A stretch of DNA of 64,000 nucleotides. Origin: Alopecurus myosuroides (Eukaryota; Streptophyta; Magnoliopsida; Poales; Poaceae). Position numbers and translations under genes: made by a program. This document shows, one piece after another, positions 24,622 through 36,610 of this stretch (positions are counted from its first letter, which is position 1; every line of letters begins with the position of its first letter). The DNA is taken from the NCBI GenBank assembly GCA_028641055.1, contig CM054062.1:135202682-135266681 (forward strand). The letters are read 5' to 3'. The notes beneath the pieces are model-generated. The model was not told the origin of the DNA. It saw only the letters and a program-made list of their open reading frames with translations, and ran no database searches.

Positions 24622-25689
24622 TAAAATTATCAAGACCAAGAGAAGAATACATCCAAGGAACAAGACTACAATAGCAGCATGAAAATGATCTTCAAGAAGA
24701 CAAGCATGGAAGACTTGGAGCAATCCACACAAGTTGAAGTATAACAAGTTGTTTTTGTCCAACCATTGACCCAAATGGAAATCCCAAGACTTTATCTTGT
24801 TATCTCTATCGCTATGAAGTTAGTAGAACCTTGACCCACCTTAACCCAAAATGAGTATGACTAAGTGTTACACGTTGTTATGTGTTACTTTAGTTGAAAT
24901 AGTGAGATCACCTTGGTGAACTCTTGGAACTTCCTCGACAAGTATGGTTATAATAAATTTTGATCTCTTCAAACCCAACCTAGTCCAACCCAAGTGTTTT
25001 CTGGGAACTTACTTATGGATCCATCATAGTATGAATCTTTTCAAACTCCAGATTTAACCAACCCTGGCCATAGTAGATAACCATAAACCCTTTCGCTATG
25101 GTTGCTACTTTGTATGCTTTCTTCATTTGTTTGTATGATTGTTAGAATGCTTGTTTATTTTGTTACTGTGTTTTCAATGAATAGATTTTACGGAGAGCAA
25201 CGATCTTTTGTGAAGAGAGTATGATTTCTTCACCAACTTCAACAAGGCAAGTAACACACCATTCGATTACCCATTATTTTCTATATGCATTAGTTGATTT
25301 TGAGTAGCATGCATGATAGGAAATTTTACTAAGTTATATTATGCTATGCTATATCCTAGTAGTGTTTAGCCATCCTTATACATTGTTACTTTTGTTAACT
25401 TCGTACGCAGTTGATGCTTAGCCTTGCTACAAAAATTTGTTTTACTTGATGTTGTGGAAAAAATCCTAAGTAACAACTACAATAAACCACCTGGGTGGAT
25501 TTGGTTGCATGGTTGATGAGAGTTGAGTGTCTCCTTAGGGGTAATACCTGAGGTGTTCACTTGAGGAATGCCACCCAGGAACAAAGTGATTATGATGCTC
25601 CCCAAGTTTAGATTGCTCCCAGTGCAGCCTTTAGTCATATGGGATTTGTCTTGATCAACTAAGTTGTGAGGGTTCAACCTGGGCTTGAT
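24622..25689 (+). mobile_element. Del/Tekay-like LTR region, right part
   Basis: AT-rich non-coding sequence to the right of Tat-B, similar in composition and style to 10600-11579, and interpreted as the other half of the LTR split by Tat-B. It ends where Athila pol sequence begins near 25690. I cannot align the two halves end to end, so the link is inferred. Confidence 0.4.
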
Positions 25690-28432
25690 TAATATTGAAC
25701 TAGATGCAAAACCAGTAGTTGAACATCAATGATGTTTAATTCCTAAGATGGTAATAAATGAGGTATTAAAAATCCTTGATGCTGGTATTATTTTTCCTAT
25801 TGCTGATAGTAGATTGGTAAGCCCTGTGCATTGTCTTCCTAAGAAGGGAGGAGTGACTGTTGTGCCTACTGAAAATAATGAGCTTATTCCTCAAAGAGTA
25901 GTAATTGGTTATAGAATGTGCATTGATTTTAGGAAAGTTAGCAAGGTTACTAAGAAAGATCATTATCCTTTGCATTTTATTGATCAAATGCTAGAGAAGT
26001 TGTCTAAGAAAACTCATTTTTGCTTTCTTGATGGTTATTATGGGTTTTCTCAAATTGCTGTTAGGGAAACTAATCAAGAGAAAACAACGTTTACTTGTTC
26101 TGATGGTACTTATACTTATAGACGTATGCTTTTTGGTTTGTGTAATGCTCCTGCTACGTTTCAAAGATGCAGGTATGCTATTTTCATGCTTTTTTGTGAA
26201 GAAATTTTGGAAGTTTTCATGGACGATTTCTCCGTCTATGGAACTTCTTTTGATAACCACTTGCACAATCTTGATAAAGTTTTGTAGAGATGTGAGGAAA
26301 CTAATCTTGTTCTTAATTGAGAGAAATACCACTTTATGGTGAATGAAGGAATTGTTCTTGGGCATAAAATTTATGAAACAGGTATTGAAGTTGACAGAGC
26401 TAAGGTGGAAGCAACAGAGAAAATGCCTTATCCGAGAGATGTTAAAGGTATTCATAGTGTTCTTGGTCATGCTGGTTTTTTATCGGAGGTTTATTAAAGA
26501 TTTCTCTAAAATATAAAAGCCTCTTACTAATCTTCTTCAAAAAGACGTACCTTTTGTTTTTTATGATGATTGTAAGGAAGCTTTTGAAACTTTAAAGAAG
26601 TCTTTAACTACTACTCCTATTGTTCAACCACCTGATTGGGATATACCTTTTGAAATTATGTGTGAAGCTAGTGATTTTGCTGTAGGTGTTGTTCTTCGAC
26701 AGCGAGTAGATAAGAAATTGAATGTTATTCATTATGCTAGTAAGACTCTTGATGCTGCTCAACAGAATTATGCTACTACCGAAAAAGAGTTTTTAGCTAT
26801 AGTTTTTGCTTGTGATAAGTTTAGACCTTATATTGTTGATTCAAAAGTTACTATTCACACTGATCATGCTGCTATTAGATACCTTATGGAAAAGAAAGAT
26901 GCTAAGCCTAGGCTTATTAGATGGGTGTTGCTTTTACAAGAGTTTGATTTGCATATTGTGGATGGGAAGGGTGCTGAAAATCTTGTTGCTGATAACTTGT
27001 CTAGATTGGAAAACATTACCTATGACCCTATTCCTGTTAATGATAGTTTTCCAAATGAACAGTTGGCTGCAATAATGGTAAACTCCCGAGATAGTCCATG
27101 GTATGCAGACTATGCTAACTTTATTGTTTCCAAGTATTTGCCTCCAACATTTACAGCTCAACAAAGAAGAAAATTATTTTATGCTTTGAGGCATTATTTT
27201 TGGGATGACCCACACTTATATAAAGAAGGAGTAGATGGTATTATGCGAAGATGTGTTCCAGATCATGAACAACGTAAAATATTGAGAAAGTGCCATGGTA
27301 GTGCTATGGAGGTCATCACGCTGGACATAGAACCGCACAGAAGGTTCTACAACCAGGTTTCTATTGGCCTACTCTCTTTAAAGATGCACGTAAATTTTGT
27401 TTATCTTGTGATGAATGTCAAAGAGTTGGTAATATTTCTAGACGTAATGAAATGCCTTTGAGTTATTCTCTTGTTATTGAACCTTTTGATTGTTGGGGAT
27501 TTGACTTTATGGGTTCGTTTCCTCCTTCGAATGGTTACACTCATATTCTTGTTCCTGTTGATTTTGTTACTAAATGGGTAGAAGTTATACCTAGAAAAGG
27601 TGCTGGTGGTGAGACCTCTTTAAAAATGCTTAAAGATGTTATTTTCCCTAGGTTTGATGTGCCTATATATCTTATGACTAATGGAGGTTCTCACTTTATT
27701 CATGGTGGTTTTAGAAAAACCCTTGCTAAATATGATGTTAATCATAGAATTTTCTTAGATTATCATCGTGAAACCAGTGGGCAGGTAGAATTATCAAATA
27801 GATAAATTAAATCTATCTTGCAAAAGACTGTTAATAAATCTACAAAGAATTGGTTTGATAAGTTGAATGATGCTATATGGGCTTATAGAACTGCTTATAA
27901 AAACCCTATGGGTATGTCTCCTTATAAAATGGTTTATGGAAAACGTGTCACTTGCCTTTAGAATTAGAACACAAAGCTTGTTGGGCAGTGAAAGAACTTC
28001 ATAGATTTTAAACTTGCTGGTAAGAAAAGAATGCTTGATTTGAGTTCTTTGGATGAATGGAGATGTGAAGCTTATGAAGATGCTTGACTCTTTAAAGAGA
28101 AATTTAAACAATAGGATGATAGGAGAATTCTTAAAAGAGAGTTTCATGTTGGTGAAAAATTTCTATTGTATAGGTCTCGTCTCAGATTTTTTGCAGGAAA
28201 GTTACTCTCAAGACGGGAAGGACCTTATGTTATTGAAGAAGTGTATCGTTCGGGTGCAATCAAAATTGCTTCCCTCAAAGATAACACTACACAAGTGGTA
28301 AATGGGCAAAGACTCAACCATTATATTTCCGGGGATTCTTATGATGAAGATGTTGATATTATTCAAGTAATGACTCCGGAGAAGCTTATTAGAGGGAAGA
28401 TTCCAGAATCTCCAGAGTCCGTTTTCGAATAG
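25690..28432 (+). pseudogene. Athila-type pol: RT, RNase H, integrase
   Basis: 5'-truncated polyprotein. Blocks in order: ELDAKPVVEHQ (25700), SPVHCLPKKGGVTVVP, RMCIDFRKVSK, FCFLDGYYGFSQI, FGLCNAPATFQRC, the FMDDFSVYG catalytic loop (26215), then RNase H with [12 protein letters not shown] and [11 protein letters not shown]. The integrase zinc region near 27290-27430 is off-frame. The core runs 27452-27805 with WGFDFMGSF and SGQVEL, but the second catalytic Asp is Asn (LMTNGGSHF). The C-terminal part at 28166-28432 is in another frame. Stops after 26285, 27460 and 27803 make it inactive. gag and protease are missing and the 5' LTR is absent. Confidence 0.9.
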
Positions 28433-28769
28433 GTAACAGTTCTGTTAAGAAAAAGTTCGCGTATCGCTTTCCAACTTTTATTTTATTCATTATGGAAAAT
28501 ATGGGAAATATTGAGTCGAAGACGGGTAGGAGACGGTGCCCGAGGGCACCACACCATGCCTGGGCGTGGGTCCACCCCTGGCCGCGCCTAGCTATGGTGT
28601 GGGCGCCCCGGAGCCTCTCTCTGACCCATTTTCGACTTGAATCTTCCTTTTGTTACGTGTGTTTCTGCTATATAATCCCCCGGACCCCCAAGGTACGTAT
28701 ATCATTTTCTCGTCGTGTTTCCGTTTCGACCTGTTTCTGCCAGGATTTGTTTTCTTTTTTAGAAGCACC
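28433..28769 (+). other. Post-pol leader with LTR-like promoter
   Basis: Contains CACACCATGCC...GGCCGCGCC...GGTGTGGGC (28548-28605), resembling the GC-rich segment inside Athila LTRs at 31240-31310. It then has a TATA box CTATATAATC at about 28668-28677, followed by a leader to the ATG at 28770. This looks like an LTR-derived promoter inside the element. Confidence 0.45.
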
Positions 28770-29159
28770 ATGGTCTCCGCTAACAACAACAAGGGAAACA
28801 AACCGATGAAAGATGATCTCCAAGACCGGAAGCCGGAGGTGGAGATCAAGAGTGGAGCTGAAGGAGATGTAGAAGAAAAACCGCGAGTGCACCCACACGC
28901 CACCGTTGTAAGCATTGGAGTGGTTGCAAAACCCTTCAAGCAAACGGCGAGGATCAGCACTAGAGGGAAGACCCCACGTCACTGCTTAGCATCAAGGACA
29001 CCACTTTCAGGCATTAAGAAACCTTTCCATACCTTAATTCATGAGTATCAATCTATGAGGGTACCCAAGGCCAAGTTTCCTTCTCGCTGGGATATGGATC
29101 ATTCTAACTGTGCAGGTGAGGAAAGCCCCCGATCTGATATAGTGTGGGGGAATAATTAA
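28770..29159 (+). CDS. Small basic post-pol ORF, unrecognised
   Basis: A 129-codon frame from ATG 28770 (context ACCATGG) to TAA 29157-29159. The product is Lys/Arg-rich at the N-terminus (NNNKGNKPMKDD), with no membrane segment and no recognised domain. A short downstream frame, 29164-29308, encodes a likely coiled coil (LLDKFQDRIESNREL, then VIDDLKESVDKII) ending in a Pro-Lys tail; a single frame change would join them. It sits in the place where Athila elements may carry an env-like or other extra ORF, but nothing here looks like an envelope protein. Function unknown. Confidence 0.4.
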   Translation: MVSANNNKGNKPMKDDLQDRKPEVEIKSGAEGDVEEKPRVHPHATVVSIGVVAKPFKQTARISTRGKTPRHCLASRTPLSGIKKPFHTLIHEYQSMRVPKAKFPSRWDMDHSNCAGEESPRSDIVWGNN

Positions 29160-29345
29160 AAGAGCTGGGATTCACTGCTGGACAAGTTCCAGGACCGTAT
29201 TGAGAGCAATAGGGAGCTGATAAGCAGGCTCATCGATGTGATTGATGATTTGAAGGAGTCAGTTGATAAGATTATTGAGAAGGATTCACCACCACCACCG
29301 AAGAAATAATTCTTCATTGGGATTGGCATCCCCTTGGCTTCTTCC

Positions 29346-29358
29346 AAGCTTGGGGGAG
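29346..29358 (+). other. Second polypurine-like tract
   Basis: AAGCTTGGGGGAG is identical to the tract before the 3' LTR at 30957, but is followed by TGCCGCGG rather than an LTR. Confidence 0.7.
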
Positions 29359-30956
29359 TGCCGCGGTATCACACCTTTATCTTTCACCTTTTTACCTTTT
29401 TAGTAGATTCATGTCATGAGTAGAAAAGTTATCATATAGGATGGTTTGTAGTGTGTAAGTATCTCTCCTTTAGTTGGTTATCTATGTATCCCTTGGTTTG
29501 AGTTGCTGTAATGGAATATTAATGAGAAGTTTCATCATTTACTTTATATACTTTATTTTAGTTTGCAATTTTTGTTATTTGGTTGATCTTGTTATTATTA
29601 GTATCAATATTGGAGCATCAAGTTAATATAGTTGGTTTTGGAAAATTAGCATTGGTCAGTAGCAACAATACGTTGAGACTTAAGTAGAAAAGAGGGAGTT
29701 GCATGTAAATATATTATTCCATGATCTTTCTTTCTTGTTGGCTCATAAGCTTAGTATTCTCAAGTAAGATTGTTTGTACCTTCAAGGAAGATTGCATGAT
29801 TGGTTCTATCATATGTATATTTGTTTGTTTTCCCTCAACTCTTATGCTTGCCACCCAGCCTTGCTAGCCAAAAACATGTACTGAGAGGGAATGTTTCTCG
29901 TGCATCCAAATCTTGAGCCCAAAATTATGCCATTTATGTCCACCATACCTACCTATATGTGGTATTTAACTGCCACTCCAAGTAAATTTCTTGTGTGCTA
30001 CCTTTAAAACCTTCAAAAATTACACATGTTTTGTGTCCCTGTTTTAGCTCATGAGGACACCAATAGAGAATCTTTATCTCACTTGTTGATTGGACTTTAC
30101 ACACCTGGACTAGTGGCTTCCTCCACTTATCCAAATGATAGAAGAGCTGGTAGCGGGGTGCCTATCCCCAAACTAAATAATACAAATTCTCTTCATTATT
30201 TTTGCCCCTGATTTATCAGTGAAAGCATAATTGTGAAACAAAAGAGAAAGAGGGATGACCGTCAATACCAGTTGCGTCCTTCAATAGGAGCCGCTCTTGT
30301 GAAGTCTAGTTGGCTTGTGACGTACTGTATTTTCTGTTTGCCATTCATTGACATAAACATACACCACTCTCAAAATTGTTTTCAATACCTCTGTTTATCA
30401 AATGAAAATCTCTAGCACATGAGTTAATCCCTGCTTCCCTCTGCGAAGGGCCTATTTTGTACCTTTATGTTGAGTCAGTAAACCTACTCCTTTCTGTGTT
30501 AAGCAAGCATTTGAGTTGTTGTGATCCATCCATCTATATTTTGATTTACTCAATCATGTCCTTTATTTTCCCCTGTTTAGTACAAATGCTTTTATCTGAT
30601 AGAATAACACTTTGAAAGTTACCAATGACTGCAAAGAGACTGTTATGATTGAGCATGGTAAAATCTAAAATATAAGCTCTAATATACAGACTCTGATCGA
30701 AATAAGTACTCTGTTAATTGTTCTCTGACCAAGAACGAAGTTTGCCTTCACCAATTATGATTTCCTTTTGCACCTTTATTGTGATTTCCTCTACTTGTTT
30801 CAAGTTTGATTATATGACAGGAAGTTACTGTCTAGAATGACTTGTGTATTGATAGATGTGATGCTTCTTATCCGTATTTTATTTATCGACACGTCACTCC
30901 ATAAACCTGTGGTCATGTTTACTATGTTCAGTTTCGCTTAGGGACAAGCGAGGTCT
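29359..30956 (+). other. Athila 3' non-coding region
   Basis: About 1.6 kb of T-rich sequence between the two polypurine-like tracts. Short frames up to about 60 codons are not supported as genes. Confidence 0.7.
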
Positions 30957-30970
30957 AAGCTTGGGGGAGT
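30957..30970 (+). other. Athila polypurine tract
   Basis: AAGCTTGGGGGAGT immediately before the LTR start TGATACGTCC. Confidence 0.85.
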
Positions 30971-32480
30971 TGATACGTCCATTTTGCATCACTACTTTAT
31001 ATTGTAATTTTCTGTTATTCATTGATATATTTCATATTATGATGCATTACTTATGTTGTTTCATCTTATTTAGCATGCTCATAATTTTTGGAGAATAAAC
31101 ACCGGGACCAGAAATCTGATGGAAAAAAGCACCGTCAAGATACCCTAATTCAGAAGATCAGAAGAAGAAGGGGGCATCGGGGATGTCTTAGAAGTCCAGA
31201 AGAGGGAGCTAGCCACGAGGAGACCCGGAGGGGGCCACAGGGGGCCCACACCATGCCTGGGCGCGGCACCCCCTGGCCGCGCCTGGGGGTGGTGTGGCCA
31301 CCTTGGCCCACCTCTGGCCGCCTCCTTTCGCGTACTTGACCCCTCGGGAACCCTAAGCCTCAGGGAACGATCGAGAAAATATTCCACCGCCTCCTCAGGG
31401 CGGAAAACAACAGAGAGAGAAAAGCTCTTTGGCATGGAGAAATCTGCCGGGGAAATTCCTCCCCAAAGAGTGGAAATCATCGCCATCGTCACCGTCATCG
31501 CTCTGGGAACCATCAAGATCGTCATCTTCGTCATCATCATCAACAACACCATCACCTTCACCATCCATCTCCATCCCTCTATAACGATTAGGGTTCTATA
31601 TCTTTGTTCTTCATTAGATCTCTCTCCCGGTGTGGATTAGTTGTTAGTAGTTGATGCTTGTTAGATTTATCGGTGTTTGCACTTTATGACCAAATTATTA
31701 TTCATCATTATATCACCTCTGATTATGATCCATATGATGCCTTGTGAGTAGTTCGTTTAGTTCTTGAGGACTTGGGAGAAGTCAAGATGTTAGTAGTGGA
31801 ATCATGTTGAAGTAATATCTAGTGGTTTGATATTTAAGTTATGGTGTTATTCTTCAAGTGGTTTCATGTGAACGTCGACTACATGATACTTCACCTTTAT
31901 AGGCCTATGAGGATGCATTGTGTATTTTCGCTACTAATTGTGGGGTTGCCGGAGTGACAGAAACCTAAACCCCCGTTAGAAAACCGATGCACGAGGGAGT
32001 GTAGGATCCCAGAGTTTAAGGTTGTGGTTAGATTTATCTTAATTACTTTCTTGTATTTGCGGATTCTTGCAAGGGTTTTAATCACAAGTATTTATTAGTC
32101 CTAGTTGGTACGTGCATTAGCATAGGTTCACCCACACTACACCTATCGAAAACATTAACTATTAATCAACTTTATGAAACGAAAGCGCTTGACGAAATTC
32201 CCATGTGTCCTTGAGAACGTTTGGTAATCATAAGTAGACCAACCGGATTTTCCTTTTCTCTCAAAAGGATTGGGCCACTCGCTGTAATTATATTTACTGT
32301 CTTTTATTTACTCGTACTTTATTTATCTGCTATATCAAAAACCACCAAAACCCCGTTTGGTGGTGTTTACAGTGAATCCTCTATCCAACCCGCGTGTCAA
32401 CACCTCCTGCTCCTCGTCGGGTTCGACACTCTTATTTATCGAAAGTACTACGATACACCCCCTATACTTGTGGGTCATGA
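30971..32480 (+). mobile_element. 3' LTR of the Athila element
   Basis: Starts TGATACGTCCATTTTGCATC and ends near CTATACTTGTGGGTCATGA, a one-base variant of the usual GGGTCATCA terminus; about 1510 bp. The GC-rich segment at 31200-31320 carries the CACACCA...GGTGTGG inverted repeat. No target duplication can be checked because the left end of the element is missing. Confidence 0.85.
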
Positions 32481-33469
32481 TGTTCCTCATCCGTAGAGAA
32501 GGACACCGCTATTTTCTCCCTAGTGGCAACATCACATCCTCCCCCCCCTGCATGTTTCTATCACTCAAGCGCAGGCAACAAGGAGGCATGAACCCACTAT
32601 CTAGCATATAAAACCTCTCTTGGAGGTGAAAACAACTACGTGGCCAAGGTAATCATAAAAACCAATGAGCATTGCAATACAAGATTAAAACTCTCTACAA
32701 TTATAATTGAAGCATCTCAGATTGACATGAACAAAATAAGCATAATCCCATGGTTCTTCGGATCCCAACAAACACAATATGCACAATTACATAACGGTGG
32801 TCTCGGTCATGTGAGGCAGCTCACGAGACTCTAAGCATGGAGGCATAGGGGAGAGAACAATCATCTATCTACTGCTATGGACCCATAGTCCCTATATGAA
32901 CTACTCACTCATCTGTGCGGAGGCAATCATGGTGATGTAGAGGCCTCCGATGACGATCTTCCTCTTTGCCAGGGTGCCGACGCAGGACTCCAAAAGCACT
33001 AGATTGGACTTTTGAGGTGACATCGCCTCTCTGTATGTTTCATGGAAAATAACTCCGTCCCCGTGATTTTTTGGGTTGAAGGCAATTTATGGGAGAAGAG
33101 GGGAGGAGAGGCGCTGGCTAGGGCCGCTAGGGGTCCACCAGGAACGAACAAGGGAGGGGCCACGCCTGGCACCCTCCTGGTGGCCCCTTGGCCCCCCTAC
33201 AGCTCTTGTTTGGACTCCATCTCTGTTCCAGGCAAAAAATGATCTTCGTGGATATTCAGCCCTTTCTGATAATATTTCCTTAAGAACTTTTCTGAAATAG
33301 AAAACAACAGAAAACAACAACTGGCCGGGGGCATCTTGTTAGTAGGTTAGTTTGTGAAAACATCCGGAAAATAAAGGAAAACAGAAGAAAACATGTGGAA
33401 AAACAAAAGGTATTGGGTAGAAAACAAGCATGGATCATCAAAAATTATAGATTCGTTTGCAACATATCA
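32481..33469 (-). mobile_element. Athila-type LTR fragment
   Basis: On the minus strand it starts at 33469 with TGATATGTTGCAAACGAATC, very like the solo LTR start at 2217. It continues through blocks shared with 7390-8060. It is cut at 32480 by, or abuts, the plus-strand Athila LTR. Non-coding. Confidence 0.75.
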
Positions 33470-33694
33470 GTCCATGATCAGTAAAATATGATCATCTCAG
33501 AAATCATAACCTAATCTTACAGAAAAATATTAGGAAGTATTGTTTCTTTATGTCTTCACACCCTTACAAAGAGTTTCCTTTAAAAACTCACTTTTAAAGT
33601 GCTACAACGGTTGTATCATGATGACATAAACTTAATTCTGAACTTGGAGATAGGATAATAACTGAATATTATTACCTCTAGGGAATACCTCCAA
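33470..33694 (-). mobile_element. Copia-like LTR start fragment
   Basis: Minus strand begins at 33694 with TGTTGGAGGTATTCCCTAGA, resembling the TGTTGGAATTATGCCCTAGA start of BARE/Angela-type Copia LTRs. It is truncated at 33470 by the Athila LTR. Confidence 0.55.
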
Positions 33695-34479
33695 CAGCGG
33701 CAACCCGGATAGACAAGGATCACCAAAGATAGTTTGGAACGCTGGTTGCAGACACGGGTGTGAACCATCTCCGACACTTTGCGTAGAACGCGACCGGAGC
33801 ACCGTTGCTAGCTAGAGGAGGCACGTGGCTTTTGTCACATCGTCTCAGAGCTCCTCGTCTGACATCACTCAACCTTTTTTTAACTTCCTACAATGATTCA
33901 ATTCGGCAAAATCAGAGAGAGCTGCAAATGGAAAATTTCTACATTAGCGAACGAGGAAAATTAAAAACTCGATTGCTTGAAGATGAGGAAGATATAAAAG
34001 GGAGGAAGAAGCATCATGATACCTCTGCGTGGTGCATGGACGCACTCGGATCTCATAATTAGCTTTTGTGTGCCGCCGTTGGGTTCCATATAGTTTCTCA
34101 TGGCTCTCTTTTCTATGCGCTTCCCGGTGAGGAGAGAGGGCCTTGGCGAGAAGTCCTGATGTTGCTCTGGTTGCTACTCCGACTAGTTTCCGTGCCCGCA
34201 CCCGAAGACCCTCAGATCAAGGAGATTTCTCCAATCATCAAAATCACACATCTCCCCGTCGAACCCAATGCTGCCGCATCCGCTTTTCAATCCAAAACCT
34301 CCTCCCCAACGATGCGGGGCGGAGATCCCTTATAGATCTTCTCTTCAAGGGGTCGGCATTGGTTGAGATCCGTTAAGGTGTTCTCCCTATCTTGATGGAC
34401 GGGTACAGACTCCTTCCTTGACCGATGGCTGGGCCAGCAGCAGACGGCCCAAGATACCATGGTATCCGTGGGTTTGACA
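33695..34479 (-). mobile_element. Probable 3' LTR of Tat-C
   Basis: The minus-strand start TGTCAAACCCACGG at 34479 directly follows the polypurine tract. The first 100-200 bp are clearly LTR. The stretch down to 33695 has no gene, and I assign it only because its length suits the Tat-A LTR. Confidence 0.5.
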
Positions 34480-34494
34480 GTAGCCCCCGGGCCC
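34480..34494 (-). other. Polypurine tract of Tat-C
   Basis: Minus strand CCCGGGGGCTAC precedes the LTR start TGTCAAACC, matching the Tat-A junction. Confidence 0.7.
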
Positions 34495-34858
34495 ATGATG
34501 CGCGCGTTTAGTAGATCGACCTGGCCCCAAGACTGCGGGCGTCCAGCCTCCCACGTGGCGCGACAGCCCGCAGGAAAACCCCACGATCTTCCCGCGTGGC
34601 GGAAACGTCTCGTCACAATTACTGCTCTGACCGGGCGGCACAGAGCAGAAAGCGCCTCGTCGTCTGGTCACGTCCCCCCTTGAGACGTGGCCCCTTCTGC
34701 CTTGGTGCTCGAGCTGGTGGAAGGCCAACCGAGAGCGGCGTCGTCCCTTGGCCTTGGCCTCAATAGGAGGAGGCGCCCCCTCTCCCATTCCAACTTCGCC
34801 TTCGTCTTCCTCTTCTCCCGCTCTCCACCTGCAGAGAGAAAAGAAAGAGGGACCAAGC

Positions 34859-35512
34859 ATGGCCCGCGGCGATCGTGGCAAAGGATCGTCCCTAGGCACC
34901 GCCGTCGCCCCCGACGGAGTGCGAGGCGCGCCGTGGTTGCCGTAGACTCGCCGGAGGGGTCGTTTGCTCGGGCTAGAGCGAACACGGGGAGTCCAGGTGG
35001 CCGCGCTCTCACGGTCGTGGTGTGATGGGGAGTTCCCTCCCCCGCTGGAAAGAGGACATCCGCGTGCCGGAGCACGAGTTCCTGGTGGCCCTCTGCGGTC
35101 GCCTCCTCAGTCAGATACGGCTCCCTGATGCCTGTGTTGTCTCCGTCGAGCGCAACCCGCCCCATGGCTTCTGGCTCCAGTGGTGGGTTGCATCAACGGG
35201 CCCTGGTGGGCGTCGGCGGAGTTTTTCTCCACTGGTCACCTGACGCTGGCGAGGGGGTGGAAGACCTTTGCCCGTGCCCAGCGGCTGGAGGAGAGCCAAG
35301 TACTCCACCTCCGCTTCGACGGGGTGGACCGCCTCTTCGTGAAGATCTTCGGGCGTCGCGGCAAGCGTGTGAAGTTCTTCATCGAGAGCGAGAGCAGTGA
35401 CGAGGAGGATGACAACGACGATGATGAAGATGATGTTGCTGAAGAGGAGGATGAGGAAGATCCGCCAGCCATCAAGGAGGAGAGCGACGATCTGGGCTCG
35501 GAAAGCGGTTGA
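34859..35512 (+). pseudogene. Tat-C antisense ORF, B3-like with acidic tail
   Basis: Plus-strand ORF opposite to the Tat-C pol. It opens at ATG 34859 (MARGDRGKGSS) and hits a TAG near 34943. From 35022 it contains HEFLVALCGRLLSQIRLPD and PPHGFWLQ. A one-base deletion near 35180 relative to Tat-A shifts the frame, which continues INGPWWASAEFF, GWKTFARAQRL, VLHLRFDG and LFVKIFGRRGKRVKFF, and ends in about 40 residues that are mostly Asp/Glu/Ser. The blocks follow the order of a plant B3 (REM-type) DNA-binding domain, and the acidic tail is what an activation or histone-binding region might look like. Domain assignment is by pattern, not search. Confidence 0.65.
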
Positions 35513-36610
35513 AGGCCTTTGGGTGCCTTCGTCTAGACGGAGGGCCTGGCGATCCTGATCAGTCGGCCTTCGTCCAGTCTCCTCTTCTTCCTCCTTCTCC
35601 TTGTCGCCTCCATCGCTCCTCCTCGGTCGATCCTGTCTGGCAGCTGTGGCGAAGACAGGTTCAGACGAGGATGGTAGCAGTTTTTCTTCCTTTGATAGCC
35701 ATGGAAGGTGGATAGCTCCTTCCTGGCTCTAGCATCTTTTTGTCTTCTCGACGGATCTGCAGCATTTTCATGTATTCGAATGTATCTTATGTATTAAATA
35801 TGAAGACCACGCGTTTTTTGCCTTATTTTTTGTGAGTGGATTCCTTGGAGAGCCAGTGGGAAGAGTTTTTAAACTTAGCTATGGGTGTTTCGGAGTCCTT
35901 GTCACGGTGAGACGTTTGCCGCAAATGTCTTTGTCGCTGCCCCTCTTGAGGCAATCTTCTTTTCCTTGCGAAAAAGTTTGTGCTTGGGTGCTTCGGGAGG
36001 TAGGTGCTTGTTTCTGCAGTGAGCGAGAGTACGTGTCTGGCACCCTTCTCGTGGATACCTCGAGAGGAAGTCAGAACCAAGGGTTTTATGAGGTGTCATG
36101 CACGGTAGCGCCCCATTTAGACAGAGCTCTACCACTTGGATTTATTCTGATTGGGTCTCACCCGTGCACGGGTACCGATCCCAGCCCCCGCTCGCGAGGC
36201 GTCCTCGAGAAGGAGTGACAAATGCATGCTCCCGAAAAAATAAATAGAGGCTTGCCGAGAGGCAAGCGTTATTGGAAGGGATACAAATTGTAATGCTAGG
36301 ATGAGGCTCTACAACACATGATTGGGGATGTCATGACCATGTGGTCCCCCAAGAAGCACTTGACGTCCCGTGCGGACATGGGACTCCCATCGTCATGGCG
36401 CTGAGACTCGCACGAGCTCAGGTGCAAAGATTTGCCATGCGGCTTCCCACGTGTGGGTAGAGGCTCTCTACGGTCGAGCGGCCACCTGATGAGATGCCCC
36501 CTGAGACCTTCACAGAGGCCCTAGCGTCGTTTTTACCGTGGCGTCAACGGGTCCCCTCGATTGTGCGTCACCACGGCCTAGGGTAGGTACGTGGAGCGAG
36601 CAAGAACTAA
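35513..36610 (-). other. Tat-C 3' spacer
   Basis: Region between pol and the antisense ORF, homologous in inverse orientation to 1611-2216 plus 3594-4005 of Tat-A. Non-coding. The copy lacks the solo LTR, confirming that the LTR in Tat-A is an insertion. Confidence 0.7.

Noticed and set aside
28592..28982. Minus-strand frames opposite the small Athila ORF
   Set aside because: No start context or domain; overlap with the plus-strand ORF and promoter-like leader.
33805..34376. Host exon candidates between 33805 and 34376
   Set aside because: Short overlapping frames on both strands with no domain; fits LTR sequence of Tat-C.
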